Part shown: piece after piece, positions 34,491 to 46,184 of the stretch
How the letters are laid out: each line of letters opens with the position of its first letter
Position numbering within the stretch: the stretch's first letter is position 1
From: Callorhinus ursinus
Taxonomy: Eukaryota; Chordata; Mammalia; Carnivora; Otariidae
Direction of reading: 5' to 3'
Length of the DNA stretch: 64,000 nt
Assembly: GCF_003265705.1 (NCBI RefSeq)
Contig: NW_020312904.1
Location: forward strand, 1,907,253-1,971,252
Notes under the pieces: generated by a model
The model's database searches: none
What the model was told of the DNA's origin: nothing
What the model saw: only the letters and a program-made list of their open reading frames with translations
Made by a program: the position numbers and the translations under genes

Positions 34491-34745
34491 CATTAGCTTC
34501 CTATCGCTGCTATAATCAATCACAGCAAACCCAAGTGCTTGAAACTATGAAGGTTTATCATGACAAAATGTTTCATTGTACCAGCACATCGCTGAGGATT
34601 TCAGAAATCAGGATGGGAGTATGTCTGGGGATGGGCATCAGTATGCCTACCACAGTCCACTATCTGGCCTCCAGAGATTCACTTCTGTCCCACATTAAAA
34701 CACATCGATACCCCACCATGTCCCCTGAATTCTCAATGTGTTAGT
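34491..34745 (-). mobile_element. Possible MLT1-like LTR fragment
   Basis: TTAGCTTCCTATCGCTGCTA, TAATCAATCACAGCAAACCC and AAGTGCTTGAAACTATGAAGG resemble the start of an antisense MLT1-type LTR (CTGTAACAAATTACCACAAAC, GTGGCTTAAAACAAC). The rest is too diverged to follow. Confidence 0.35.
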
Positions 34746-35528
34746 ACTATCCACTGCATTTTAGCTGGGTTTGAAGCATGAACTTTCCAGAGACAGGAAG
34801 AAGGGAATGATGTTGTAGATAGACAGGTCAGCAGGTGCGAAGGTACAGAGGATGAAGAGGAACTGCTGATGGGTTTGGTGAGGCTGGAATGAGGAAAGAA
34901 ATGTGGGATATGAAGCTGGCAAGATAAGCAGATACAAAACCATGAAAAGTCCTGGGGGGCAGACTGAGGTGTGTGGCCAAGAGGAGAAATCTGATGGAGG
35001 CATCAACAGCCATACCACTGACTCCTTTGTCAATGAGCTCATTCCAGAATGAGTGTGCTGACCTTCACCAGCTTTGACAGCTACAACTCTTTCTCAGCTC
35101 TGTGGGTAAATCTAACTTGGACACAAAGTCCAAAATCTCATCTGAATCTCATCAGTTCAAAAATCCTAAACCTTATCATTTAAATCATCTAAGGTTTAGG
35201 GTGAGGATCTGCACTTCATCCATGCTGGGGCAAAATTTTCCATCTGTAAACTCATGAAACTGAAGAAACAAGCTGGCAGCTCTTGAAATCCAATCACCAA
35301 CAAGCATAGAATAACACTTACAGATATTTCCCTTTAAAAAGGAAGAAAATGGAAGGAAAACAGGAGTCCCTGGTCCCAAGCAATTTTAAAATCCTGCCAG
35401 ACAAACTTCATTTGGATGGAATAGAACTGGAATAGAACTGGAACAGAACTGGAATATAACTCAGTAGGAAATATTCAGGAGGAAGCACAGAGAGCAAGAA
35501 TAAAAGTGATTAAATCATATCATTCCTG
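34746..35528. other. AT-moderate sequence, no gene; small 11-bp tandem
   Basis: No gene recognised. Positions 35420-35462 hold about four 11-bp units (AATAGAACTGG, with AACAGAACTGG and AATATAACTCA variants). The phrase CACAAAGTCCAAAATCTCATC near 35120 suggests old LTR-type sequence, not assigned. Confidence 0.4.
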
Positions 35529-35716
35529 TTTTTTTTTTAAGATTTTATTCATTTATTTGAGAGAGGGAGAGTGGGAGTGAGAGAGCAGCAGAGGGAGAGG
35601 GAGAAGCAGACTCCCCACTGAGCAGGGAGCCCTATATGGGGCTCGATCCCAGGACCCTGAGATCATGACCCGAGCTGAAGACAGCCATTTAACTGACTGA
35701 GCCACCCAGGTGCCCC
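35529..35716 (-). mobile_element. Carnivore tRNA-derived SINE
   Basis: It starts with a T-run (the reverse of the poly(A) tail), then AAGATTTTATTCATTTATTTG and a purine-rich body. The inverted tRNA-like head follows: GATCATGACCCGAGC, ACTGACTGAGCCACCCAGG, TGCCCC. In RNA sense the A-box word TGGCTCAGTCAG and the B-box region can be read. It is the only SINE in the first 52 kb. Confidence 0.9.
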
Positions 35717-37165
35717 AAACTCCACTTGTTTTCAAGGATTAGGGGATGTTCTGTGATTCTCAGCTCTGCCCTTGGGCCCACAGCCCACCCTCACAAAGAC
35801 ACTCTTGTTGTCCAGTGAAAGGTAGCACATGCTTGAGCTGAATCGTTATATGAACTTATTCCTCACCTGTAGATTTTTGGGGGTCCAACAGTCTTCTTTC
35901 TTGTCCCGTTTAATGCAAGTGCCGGGCAGTATTTCTGCTGGTATAATGTTCTCAAGAATCTTATTGGTCTCCCATGTATGTCACAGGGATTCACTCTACC
36001 AGACAATAGCCCCACCACAAATCTTCCCTAGATAATCCCATCTCTATTTCCAGCTCCTGTGGAGCTGACTGAGAGGAACCCAGGAGCAGCATGCTTAATT
36101 TCCTCAAAGAGCCCCTGTGTGACTCAATACTCAGCTGTTGTGATCCTTCCAAGGCATGAGCAAAAGGGTTATTCAGCCACCCCTCCAGCTTTCTCTCCAG
36201 AGCATGCTCTCCTGACCTTGAATCTCCTAGCTTCAGCCTCTTTTCCAATCTGGAGCGCTTGAAATCATCGATCCCTGACCTTCTTCCTTCCTAGTTCTGC
36301 CCTTCATCTGTTCCTTCCTTTTACATTTTACTAGATGCATCAAGAAGAAAACAAGCTGCCCCATCGTATTTACCTTGCTTTCCATTGATTGAGATTCGTG
36401 GAGATCATTATTGCTCATAAACTCTGGAAAAGTCTTGGCTGTTCTCTCTGCATCTGTTCCATTTTCTTTTCCCTAGCTTTCTGAATCTCCAGTCGGAGCT
36501 ATGCTTGAAGTCTCCTAGCCTACTTTCCAAGCCTCTTAATTAATCTCTTTCTCTTTTGTCTGTCTGAGTTATGTTCTTGTAACTTCTTGAAATTTAGGAG
36601 ACTTATTTATTTACTTTCAATGTCCTCTTATTTCTTTAAATGTAACTCACATTTAATTATCATTTATTTAAATTCTGTACTTAATAATTTCTGGCTCCAC
36701 ATTTTGTGCCAGATTTATTATGTAGTTGCTATTTTTACTGACTTTAGTTCATGGTAGACTGGCTAACTCTGAGAGTGTCTGGTGACTTTTTTTATCGTGA
36801 GATTATATTTTGATCTTTACCCCCAAGAATTCTCTTAGGATTGGATTCAAAAAGTGTTTCTTCAGTGGGGATTTGTTTTTGTTTCTGGAGGGGAAATTTG
36901 GTCACTACAAACTCAGCCTCCTTTAAAATAAATTCTCAATGTGATATTTTGCAGATCACACAGTTAACATGATGTCACACCCCAAATTTTGCTACGAATC
37001 CTTGTGTTATGAATTCTTGGGTTGGAGGTCTTTTTTTTTCTTCTTTTCCTTCCTGCTTTATGAAACACCAGGAAGTGAGGTATTATCTCTCTCTGAGATT
37101 TATTTTTAGTACATGCACTAAAAATCCCCCCTGGTTTCACACAGAGGATCTCTGATATAACTCCC
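35717..37165. other. AT-rich sequence, no gene recognised
   Basis: Short frames only (85 codons at most). The T-rich stretch 36420-36960 looks like decayed retroelement sequence but I cannot name the family. Confidence 0.4.
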
Positions 37166-37725
37166 TGTGATGGTGAATTTTGTGTCACCTTGACTGGGCT
37201 AAGGGATGTCCAGAAGGCTGGTGAAACCTTAGTTCTGGGTGGGTCTCCATAAGAAATTAGCATTTGAATCGGTAGATTCCTGTAAGTATCCCCCTTACAA
37301 AGGCCTGTGACCATCATCTAATCCACTGAGGATCTGAATGGAATGAAAAGGTGCAAGAAGGCAAATTCAAGCTCTCTACCTGACCATAGACATCCAAGAT
37401 CCTTGTTCTTGGGGTTTCATACTTGAGCTCTTACTCTGATTTATACAACTGGCCCTCAGTTCTTAGGCCTTTGGGCTCAGGCTGAATTTCACTGCTGGTC
37501 CTCTAGCTCGCTGATGGCAGATCATGAGACTTCTTAGTATCCTCAGCCAGTGGAAACCGGTTCCTATCATAAATCTGCTCTCTTAAACCAAGCTGTCATG
37601 CTGTACACATTAAACTTATACAGCGATATATGTCAGCCATTTCTCAATAGAACTGGGGAGAAAATCTCCTCTTAGGAAAATCTTTATCTATCCTACTGGC
37701 TCTGTTTCTCTGCAGAAATCTGACT
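37166..37725 (+). mobile_element. MLT2-like LTR (ERVL)
   Basis: It starts GTGATGGTGAATTTTGTGTC and ACCTTGACTGGGCTAAGG, as in MLT2-type LTRs (TGATGGTTAATTTTATGTGTCAACTTGGCTGGGC). It contains TTAGCATTTGAATCGGTAG and CATCATCTAATCCACTGAGG. It ends in the ERVL-typical CTGGCTCTGTTTCTCTGCAG and TCTGACTAATCC. No internal region is attached. Ancient, solo. Confidence 0.65.
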
Positions 37726-38424
37726 AATCCCTCCCCACCCACCCACCCCCAAGCTTAGGGATTTTTTCATGTGTCCCCACACAATTAATCCTTAACAGGG
37801 GTCAGTTGTGATCCTCAGGAAAGCAAACACTGCATCTAATACCTGCTTCCTCTTCCAGATAAGTTTCCTGGTTTTTTCAGACTTAGAATTCTCTTACTAA
37901 GCTGTCACACATGTGCTTAATTAAAAAAGAAGAAGAAGAAGAAAAGAAAAAAAATATATTACCCAGAATTGCAGCTGTGGTTTACCAGGAGGGATGTCTC
38001 TGTAACACAGCTGGAAATGATGGTTTGCTTATTTAATTCTTGTTCATTACTCCACCTCATTTCTGTTATCTGTCTATGCCTACTTTTCTTTCCAATTTCA
38101 CAACGCAGGAACTTCTAGCAGAGTGGTGATCATGTATACAGGTGAGATGGTATCCGCATAGCCCCGGCCCCCTTTTAGTGGAATCTTAGCAATGGTGGCA
38201 ACAACCAGAGTGTTGTGTTAAATGACAGTGTGGTGACAAATCTTCATATTTACTTAGTAGGGCCATATTTGAACCCGTGGCCTTGAGTTATTTCCTCTAT
38301 CCTGATGTTCATCACATGCTGGTACATTTTCTCTATGGCTGATACACTAATCAGAAGTTTCCTTTGGATGAAGATGGGAGGAGACCCAGAGAACATGCAC
38401 CCTGGGAACAGTGTTTTCAGGTAA
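37726..38424. other. AT-rich sequence with a (GAA)n tract
   Basis: No gene recognised. Positions 37924-37955 are an AAAGAAGAAGAAG-type purine run followed by A-rich sequence. Confidence 0.45.
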
Positions 38425-38540
38425 AAAGACCTGGAGTCAAGCCTGGGACCCAGCCCTGCTTTTGCTGCTGGATTTGGACAATTCACATCAACTCCTTGAG
38501 CTCTACCTCTCTATTTATAACATTCCAACAAGATACTGAG
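38425..38540 (+). mobile_element. MIR relic
   Basis: GACCTGGAGTCAAGCCTGGG, CCAGCCCTGCTTTTGCTG, GATTTGGACAATTCACATC and CTTGAGCTCTACCTCTC follow the plus-strand MIR (GACCTGGGTTCAAATCC, AGCTCTGCCACTTAC, CTTGGGCAAGTCACTTAACC, CTGAGCCTCAGTTTC). Confidence 0.5.
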
Positions 38541-39079
38541 TGTGGGGAAAGGGCTGGAATGGTCACATCAGCAGCTTGAACTGAGTCCTCTCCCCTAGGA
38601 TGAGTAGATTTTGGTCCTGGGGCTGCACTTGCTGACAAAGGTAAGCAAGGCTACCTTCTGTCAGGTTTCTTGTCTCCAACTTTGTCATGTAGGAAGCAGT
38701 GGGGTCATGTCTAAAGCATTCTGGGAGAAAAATATTTGCATTCAATTATACTATATCCTGCTTAGTTGGCATTTGCAAATGAAGTCAAGAAAAATTAAGT
38801 TTCAGATATGCAAAGGCTCTGTCTTTGCATAGAGCACCTGTGTCCCCTCTCTGGACAAATGACCTCCTAGTGCATCTAGTCCATTGTGAGATGGGCTAAC
38901 AAAACTAAATGAGGCAGAGAAGTTATAGTAAAAAAGGTAACAGTGAACCCTGGAACAATTCAAACATACAATTCACACTTGCTGAAAATATGGCTCCAAG
39001 TTATGTATCATTGATAATTCTTAAAATAGAATCTATATAGAGAAGATGTTTAAAAATCAATGAGCTTTGTCTAATTCCA
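38541..39079. other. Single-copy sequence, no gene seen
   Basis: Moderate AT content. No repeat family or exon recognised. Confidence 0.4.
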
Positions 39080-39790
39080 GAATTTAGCAATAAAACCTGA
39101 AAGTTGGGAAATTGAATTTTGGAAGAAATTAAGAGTGAAGATTTCTGGATCTCACGGAGGTGGAGGGGCCACTTAGAAACTCAGTAGACCTTGACAACTA
39201 AAGAAATTTGTAAGACTTAGAAACCAAGTAAAAGGTGACAAAATTGAAGAATTAGCATTGCAGAGATGCCCTCAAAATCAGTATTCACAAAGAGAAAGAC
39301 CAAATGACAAAGATAAAAGGAAGACAACAGACAATAAGAAAACAAAAGAGACTAAAAGCACAAAAAGCAATGGGATAAACATCTGACCAAGCGCATTGCT
39401 TTTGGCAGAAAGTTTAAAGGGATTAAATTCACTGCTAAAGACTCTTGAAATGGAACAAAACCCAGAGTCTGTCTACATGGCATCTAACCAGAGACTTGAC
39501 TAAAGCCAAGAGGTTTGGAAAGATGAAAGGCGAAACAGTGGACAGATGTATGCCAAGCAAATCTCAAAGAAAGTACAGGAGGCAATAATGACCTAAGATA
39601 AAGTATGAACCAAGGTTAAAAAAAATTGAAACAGGACAAAGTGGGCAATGTTTTATTGATTAAGTGTTCATTTTGATACAATAGGATGACAGTTATGAAA
39701 CTTTATGTGCCAAATGACACAGAATCAAAGCAGAGAAAGATCAGACTGAAATATGAAAAGAATGTGTCAGGTACCCAAAAGTAGCTGAAT
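39080..39790 (+). mobile_element. Possible very old L1 or HAL1 remnant
   Basis: An A-rich sense strand with L1-like wording in order: GGACAAAGTGGGCAATG, ATTAAGTGTTCATTTTGATAC and ATGTGCCAAATGACACAGAATC resemble the ORF2 endonuclease region. Homology is faint and there is no open frame. Confidence 0.35.
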
Positions 39791-40034
39791 ATTCTTTTAT
39801 TCTTTGATAGGTCAAGTAGGTAACAAATTAAATAGGGAGAGAAGAGTTCTAATTATTATAAATAATTTGATGTATATAATAGTTATCATGAAATACAACA
39901 CATTGTTACTAGGGAATAATCCTTATTACAACATTATGTGATACACAATTAGATCATTCTTAAACTCAAAGTAAATCTCTCTGACTTAAAGAAAGCAGAA
40001 ATTGCCTATGGTACATATTGCATGATCATCAATA

Positions 40035-40720
40035 TCATCATAAATAGCAACATTTATACATTGAACACTTATTAAACAAGTGTGGGTAAGGTGCCTTCTC
40101 TGTTCGAGGCTCCATTTAAAACACTAAGGATAAAACAATGACAAGAACAGGTAAAATCTGTCCAAAAGATCGCATTTTAGTAGAGGCAGACACAGAATAA
40201 GCAAATACATATTATGCCAAATGAGAAGAACTGTGGGGGAAAAAATTAAGCAGGAAATTTGAGGGAGAGCTGGTGGGGGGGTGGTACATGTTGATAAGGG
40301 GGTCAGGGGAGATCCCACTGCAAAGCCAGCATTTGGGCCAAGACCCGAATGAGGTGAAGGAGCATGCCATGCACCTGTCTGAGGAAATGTGTTCCTTGCA
40401 GAGGTTGCAGCATCTGCCAGGGCCCAGGACACACAAGGAAAGACCAGGAGGTCAGTGGGGCTAGACACAGTGGGAGGCACGTGTCAGGAGGAGATGAATT
40501 CCAAGAAGCAGTGACCAGACTGGACAGAAGCAAAAGCTCTTTTGCTCTCTGTGAGACGGGAGCCACTGGAGGGCTCTGAGCCAAGGAGCCTTGTTGGCTA
40601 TTGTGTCGAGAATAGCACAGGACAGAGACAGTTGGAAGCAGAGACTTGCTAGGAGGTTATTGCGATGGTCCAGATAAGAAATCGTGGTCGCTTGGTTTAG
40701 CATGAATGAGGTGGTAACAA
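40035..40720 (-). mobile_element. L2 (CR1-like LINE) relic
   Basis: On the plus strand the reverse complement of L2 is followed over about 690 bp: GACAAGAACAGGTAAAATC, GCCAAGACCCGAATGAGGTG, AAGGAGCATGCCATGCACC, CAGGAGGTCAGTGGGGCTAG, TGAGACGGGAGCCACTGGAG, GGCTCTGAGCCAAGGAGCC, AGGAGGTTATTGCGATGGTC, CAGATAAGAAATCGTGGTCG. No open frame survives. The 118-codon minus frame at 40124-40480 is L2-derived debris. Confidence 0.7.
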
Positions 40721-42089
40721 ATGGTCCTGTCCTGAAGATACATCCTCCTCATCACCCATATCTGAGTCTCACACAGCCCTATACATCGCCTAATGGGGGA
40801 ATCCATCCTCCACACTCCCCTGCTGCATAAAATTCCCTTCTGCTGTGCATCTCTGTGGTTGTTGTCTGTTGCCAAAATCTTCTGAATCTTCAGGGTCTTC
40901 CGTGGATACGCTCTCTTTCTTAGGGCTTGAGATCTAGCTATGCCCTGAGAGCACCACCAACCCGTCTCCCTGTCACTTTGGGACTACTCACCCCACACAC
41001 CTAGACTTCAGGCCTGGGAGTCAGGCGAGTGTCCTTTTATGCTTTTGTTGCATCCAAACCCATTTTTACCTACTTCCTTATTCAAAATCCTAGTTTCACT
41101 GAAGCATATGTCATTCCATCAGCTCCCCACCCTGTGTGTCCATCATCTGAGATTCAGGTCTCTCCAGTATTTATTGAAGACTTTGGAACCTGCCTCTCCA
41201 CCTTGGGGGTTGCCATGACATGGGCACATGTCTGTGCCCAATAATGTCCCTCTTGCTCTTCTGGTAGATCAGTCTCCAGATTCCAGGGGTGTCTTATTGC
41301 CCCCCATCCTCTCCCTTGCGTTGTCTGATGTACTCTTGACTCCAGAACCCCTGGATTGCTGCCTCCCTCCAGTGTCGTTGTCTAGTGCCCACTTCATATG
41401 TCTTTGCTGTCAAAGTCAAGATCACAGCATTGCGACGTTGACTTAATTGCACCACCAATCGGTGTTTTGAGATCCGCCAGCCCCCTTGTGTCCTGGCTTC
41501 ACGCTTTGCTCTAATTAGATCCTGTGATTCATCATCCTAAACCCTCTTCACCATCTCAGCCCTCTCGCCCCTCATTTCCTCTGGCATCAGTCCCTTCTTT
41601 GCACCACGCTGCACCCCACCCAGGCACTGCATACAGTTATAGTCAAACACTCAGCCCTGGCTCCAGGACTTTCATTAAATTCTTTATCAAGAGGGCAGGC
41701 AAAATTGCCTAGCAATCCAAACACATTTATAAAATGTTTACTTCTCCTCTCTGCAAAATAACATTCCACACCCTCGCCTACCTCCTCAGCCTGCCAGTTC
41801 CTCATATTTCCTTGGTAAGACAGGAGCTGTCTTTCTTTGCACTCACAAATCCACCTGCTTCCCTGTGCTCAACCCTGCCGCCCCCTTCTACGTCCCAAGA
41901 GGGTGTCCACTCTGATCTGAGAGCTACCCCTTTTGCTGTATCCCCAGCCTTAGAGACAAGGCTATGCACTCGCTGTGACCAGTGAAGTCATTGAATTTTT
42001 CCTACACGTGTCCCCTGGTAGATATGCTATCTTACAAAAAACAAAAAAATGCCAAACTTCCCCTGAAAGTTAATGCTATTTATTAATCA
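40721..42089. other. C-rich, possibly L2-derived sequence, no gene
   Basis: Pyrimidine-rich on the plus strand with short frames. Parts may be plus-oriented L2, but I cannot align them with confidence. Confidence 0.35.
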
Positions 42090-42117
42090 AATTAAATGCT
42101 ATTTAGTTTGTGTTTCT
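42090..42117 (+). repeat. 28-bp perfect direct repeat, copy 1
   Basis: It begins AATTAAATGCTATTTAG and is identical over 28 bp to 43140-43167, exactly 1,050 bp away. A partial echo (TTAATGCTATTTATTAATC) lies just upstream at 42070-42088, suggesting this copy is the original. Confidence 0.9.
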
Positions 42118-42179
42118 CTCTCCAGCTGCCGGTCCCTCCAGCACGTGGTCGTGCGTGTCAGCGACGTCACCACCTTCAC

Positions 42180-42216
42180 TTCTTGCTCTATGTTCTCTTC
42201 TTGCTCTATGTTCTCT
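42180..42216. repeat. 18-bp tandem duplication
   Basis: Two adjacent perfect copies of TCTTGCTCTATGTTCTCT (period 18). Confidence 0.9.
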
Positions 42217-42399
42217 TCTAAACTTGTTTCCCTTTGACTTCTGCCTGCCACCCATCTGACCCAGTCCTTTCTTAGGATCACCAGCGACTTCTCTATTGGC
42301 ACATACAAGCCACTGGTCTTTTTGTATAAGTTAATTTGCTGAGTTGACTATCCTACCTTTGTGGCCTCTGGACAGCACATGGTCCTGGCTGTTGCCTCC

Positions 42400-42905
42400 T
42401 CAGTGACAGCCCCTCTCATCTAGGGCTCCCAGCCCTGGAGTGTCCCAAGGCTCAGCCCTGCACCATTTCTCCACACATGCCCTAGAGAATTCCACCCAGT
42501 CCCAAGGCTTCAAATACCTCCACCCACTGATGACTCCCTGGATCCCAACGTTGACCACTAGACTCCAGAATTAGTCAATCTAACTGCCTTTTTGATACTG
42601 GACCTCTAATGTCATCTCAGACTCATTATGTCCACAACTGAACTCGTGGGTCCCTGTGCCTTTGTGAGTGTCCCCTACCCCTACAAATGGCATGGCGGTC
42701 CTATTGCCCCAACCCAAACGTATAAATTGTTGATTCTTCACATTTCCCCCCTCCTCCGCTGCCATCACCACCACGTCCCATATCAGCAGCACCCCTTCCC
42801 CCCAAAATATCTTACCAGTCCCCATCTTTCCATCTTTCCAGCTGCCATCAGCTGGTGCAGGTGCTACAGCCTCTGCGAAGCCTCTAGTCCTCCAATCTTG
42901 GAAGT
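42400..42905 (+). mobile_element. L2 (CR1-like LINE) relic
   Basis: Plus-oriented L2 wording in order: TCCCAAGGCTCAGCCCTG, CTTCAAATACCTCCACCC, ACTGATGACTCCCTGGATCC, CTAACTGCCTTTTTGATAC, CTAATGTCATCTCAGACTC, TTATGTCCACAACTGAACTC, GTTGATTCTTCACATTTCC. Protein frame is lost. Confidence 0.65.
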
Positions 42906-43139
42906 AAAGCAGAAACAATGGAAGGAGCATGGCCTGTCATGCTAGTAGAACCCACCATCAAAATGATGCTTGAGGCTACCTATTCCATGTCCTTACTGCG
43001 GCTTGTGACAATAAGAAGAAGCCTGGCTGCCCAGCAAGGTTAACTCAAGATGAGACAAAGCTTGCAGTGAATTGAGCCAATCTAGATTGGCCTAAAGTCA
43101 AATTGGATCATAAGCAGGAAGTGAGAAAAACTTCACTAG

Positions 43140-43167
43140 AATTAAATGCTATTTAGTTTGTGTTTCT
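43140..43167 (+). repeat. 28-bp perfect direct repeat, copy 2
   Basis: Identical to 42090-42117. The flanks beyond the 28 bp do not match. Confidence 0.9.
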
Positions 43168-44353
43168 AGTGCCAGAAAAGATCTGGCTTCAAGATGGAGC
43201 AGAGAGCAATTTTTACCAAATAAATGATGGGAATGTCATCCCCTGAGACATTTAAAAATCTCCTTGGCATCTGGTTTTAATTAGGCTATCTGTTCACCAT
43301 CATCCCCAAGATGGTATTTTTCAAGATTCCAGGATATAATTTCTATTCCTTCATTCAACAACATTTGCTAAATGCTTATCCTGTATTATGCACTATGCAA
43401 GATACTCGGCAAAACAAACATACATTAGACGTGTGCTGACAAGCATATACATTTGGTAATTTGTGCCCATGTATTTTGCTCCAAAAAAAACAAAAAAAGC
43501 AAACTGAGTGTTAATGGAGTATCTTAAATATCTTCAGAGGCTCCTGCTTTGCCCAGGATTCCCCTCCTGGCACATCCAACAGCAGAGTGTGTCCTCTGAG
43601 GACATCCACTGCCACCTGTTTCTTGACCAACCATCAGTCTCTGCTATTCCCACACCAGGCTGGGGGTAGGTGGCAGGGCTTAGTACACAGATACTCAGGC
43701 AGGATCAGCAGGCATCAGGAACCAGCCCTGAGCCTGAGGGCTGCAGAGTCACAGGATCCTTGGTTGGAAGTCCTGTTAGGTAATACCAAGAAGGGAAATG
43801 GAACCTTGCCCTGGTCTCTCTGGAACTGCTGCCAGTGTTTTCAAAGAGGATTCCATGCTGGGCATCATTCCTGCAAGATGACGTCATAGGGAGAAAACCA
43901 AAGGGAGGGGTGGGGAGAGCTTTGCGTTTGAGCAATTGGATGTACATGTCTTCATCCTGGAGAGCCCAGGACTCAGTCATGAGACTAAAGGCTCTGAAGA
44001 GTTTAGCAAATGAAGAAAAAAAAATCTGTTCAACTTAACCTGCCATTTCCCAAGCTTATCTGACTGTAGATTCCCATGGGTGCTCCTTTGGCCCCTCTTC
44101 TATGACCCCTACCGATGAGCTTATGGGACAGCACAAACGTTGGCTTGTGTATTTGGAAGCCAAATGGAGAGGGCAACCATGGAAATGAAGTTTAAGGGGA
44201 TGCCTCTGGTAGAGATGGAAGAGATTCCTTACTCCTTCATCAGCTCCAACAGCGCACCCTTGGTTGGACTCTGGGGAGGTCAGACGTGGGCCAAAGACTA
44301 TGTCTTCACACCCCCGTCAGGGCACTTGCATGGGGGGTTGCTTTGTGCTACTT
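43168..44353. other. Single-copy sequence, no gene recognised
   Basis: A faint L2-like 3' end in minus orientation lies at 43345-43440 (CTTCATTCAACAACATTTGC, TAAATGCTTATCCTG). Frames reach 100 codons (43587-43889) without a domain. The block ends at the L1 target site. Confidence 0.4.
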
Positions 44354-44368
44354 AGAATTCACAGCAAG
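44354..44368 (+). repeat. L1 target-site duplication, left copy
   Basis: AGAATTCACAGCAAG, matching AGAATTCACACCAAG at 51374-51388 with one mismatch. The pair brackets the full-length L1. Confidence 0.85.
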
Positions 44369-46184
44369 GGGGCGGAGCAAGATGGCGGAGGAGTAGGAGA
44401 CCTGGATTTCGTCTGGTCTCAGGAATTCAGCTGAATAGGGATCAAACCATTCTGAACACCTACGAACTCAACAGGAGATCGAAGAGGAGAGTAGCAACAA
44501 CTCTCTGAACAGAAAAGCGACCACTTACTGGAAGGTAGGACTTGCGGGAAAAGTTAATCCGAGGCGATATTCGAGAGGATAGACGGCGGGGGAGGGGCCT
44601 CCGTCGGCCGCTTCTGGCAAGTGCTAGAGCCGCGGAGCACAAAATCGGACCTTTTAGAAGTCGGCTCCGCGGAGGGACGTCGCTCCAGTGGCTAAGCGGG
44701 GGTGGAACCCTCGCGGGACAGTGTGGTCTCAGGACCCTCGGGGTCACAGAAGGACCGGGGGTGCCTGAGTGCGCCAGAGCTCCCAGGGATCGGAGCGGGG
44801 AAGCCGGCTGCAGAGACGGAGCCGAGGCGCGGGCTCTCAGCTCGGGGTGGCCATAAACTGTGATCCGCGGCCCAGTCAGGCCACTGCTCCTCCAGCAGGG
44901 ACCCAACAAGCGGCAGAGCCAGGGAGACTCCCCTTCCTCCCCCGGGAGGAGCAGCGCGGGAGCGCACCGCAGGGATCTGCTGGGTTTGGAGACTCCACAC
45001 GGGGTCAGGTGCCAGAGATAGAAACGCTGGGTCACAGGCCGGGTGAGCACGGAGTGCGGCCGGAGACCGGGGACACGGGAGTGACTGCTTTTCTCTGGGG
45101 GCGCACTGAGGAGCGGGGCCCCGAGTTCTCAGCTCCTCCCGATGGAGATTGGGAGGCCACCATTTTCACCCTGGTCCTCCAAGGCTGTACCGAGAGCTTG
45201 CAGGGAACAAAAGCTCCTGAGAGCAAACCCGAGCAGCTTGCTTAGCCCGGACCGACAAGGGCGGGGCAATTCCGCCTCCGGCAAAGACATTTGGGAACCA
45301 CGGCAACAGGCTCCTCCCCGAGAAGATCAGCACAAACAGCCAGCAAGCCAAGACCAAGTTGATCGATCAAGGAGAACGGGAGAACTCCAGCGCTAGGGGA
45401 ATACTGCACATAGAATTCATGGCTTTTTTTTTTAACATGATTCATTAGTTTTTCAAAGTTAATTTTTTAATTGTTTTTTTTTAATTTTTCTTTTACCCTT
45501 TTTCAACTAACATCTTATCAATCCCTTTTTTAAAAAAACATTTTTTATTTTTCATTTTTAGAGTCATATTTTATCCCTTCATAGTAGTTACCCTTATTTT
45601 TGGCGCATATATATAAGTTGTTCTCTTTTTAAAATTTTGAGATACAGTTTCTTCTAACGGATCAAAATATACCCTAAATCACTAGTGTATGGCTTTGTTC
45701 TAGTCTCCTGCCTGATCACATTCTCTCCCCTTTTTTTCTTTTTTTTTTAAATTTCTTCTTTCTTTTTTCAAACAACCTCTTATCAGTTCCTTTTATAAAA
45801 TCTTTTATAATTTTCATCTTTACAGTCATCTTCCATCTCTTCATTGTATCAACCCTTATTTTGTACATATAAAAGTCTTTCTTCTTTTAAAATTTTAGCA
45901 GGCACTTTCTTCTAACAGACCAAAATACGCCCAAAATCTAGTGTGTGGCACTGATCTATGCACTAGCCTGATCATATTTGATCATATTCTGTTTTTTTTA
46001 ATTGTTCTGTTTTTGTTTTTATCTTTTTCTTTTTCTTTTTTTTTTTCTCTTTCTTTTTTCTTTCTTTCCCTTTCTTTTCCCCTGGTTTCAGGTCTTTTCT
46101 GATTTGTATAGAGTATATTTGCTGGGGACGTTGTAAACCTGTTAGCATTCTGTTCTCTCATTCATCTATTCTCCTCTGGACAAA
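44369..46184 (+). promoter_or_regulatory. L1 5' UTR with internal promoter
   Basis: About 1.8 kb. It opens with a GGGGCGGAGC stretch, and AAGATGGCGG at 44379-44388 matches the YY1 site found in the first 20 bases of other mammalian L1s, where it sets the transcription start. Positions 44530-45130 are GC- and CpG-dense (GACGGCGGGG, CGTCGGCCGC, GGACGTCGC). From 45421 on the sequence turns T-rich and carries a tandem duplication (45480-45990). Frames of up to 196 codons on the minus strand in the CpG part are not supported as genes. Confidence 0.85.
45480..45990 (+). repeat. Imperfect tandem duplication in the L1 5' UTR
   Basis: Two diverged copies of about 260 bp. Matching landmarks: CAACTAACATCTTATCAATCCC (from 45504) with CAAACAACCTCTTATCAGTTCC (from 45769), TTCTTCTAACGGATCAAAAT with TTCTTCTAACAGACCAAAAT, and CTAGTGTATGGC (45682) with CTAGTGTGTGGC (45938). 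The spacing is 256-265 bp. Confidence 0.85.

Noticed and set aside
44460..45245. Long frames on both strands (up to 196 codons)
   Set aside because: Part of the CpG-rich L1 5' UTR; not part of any known L1 protein.
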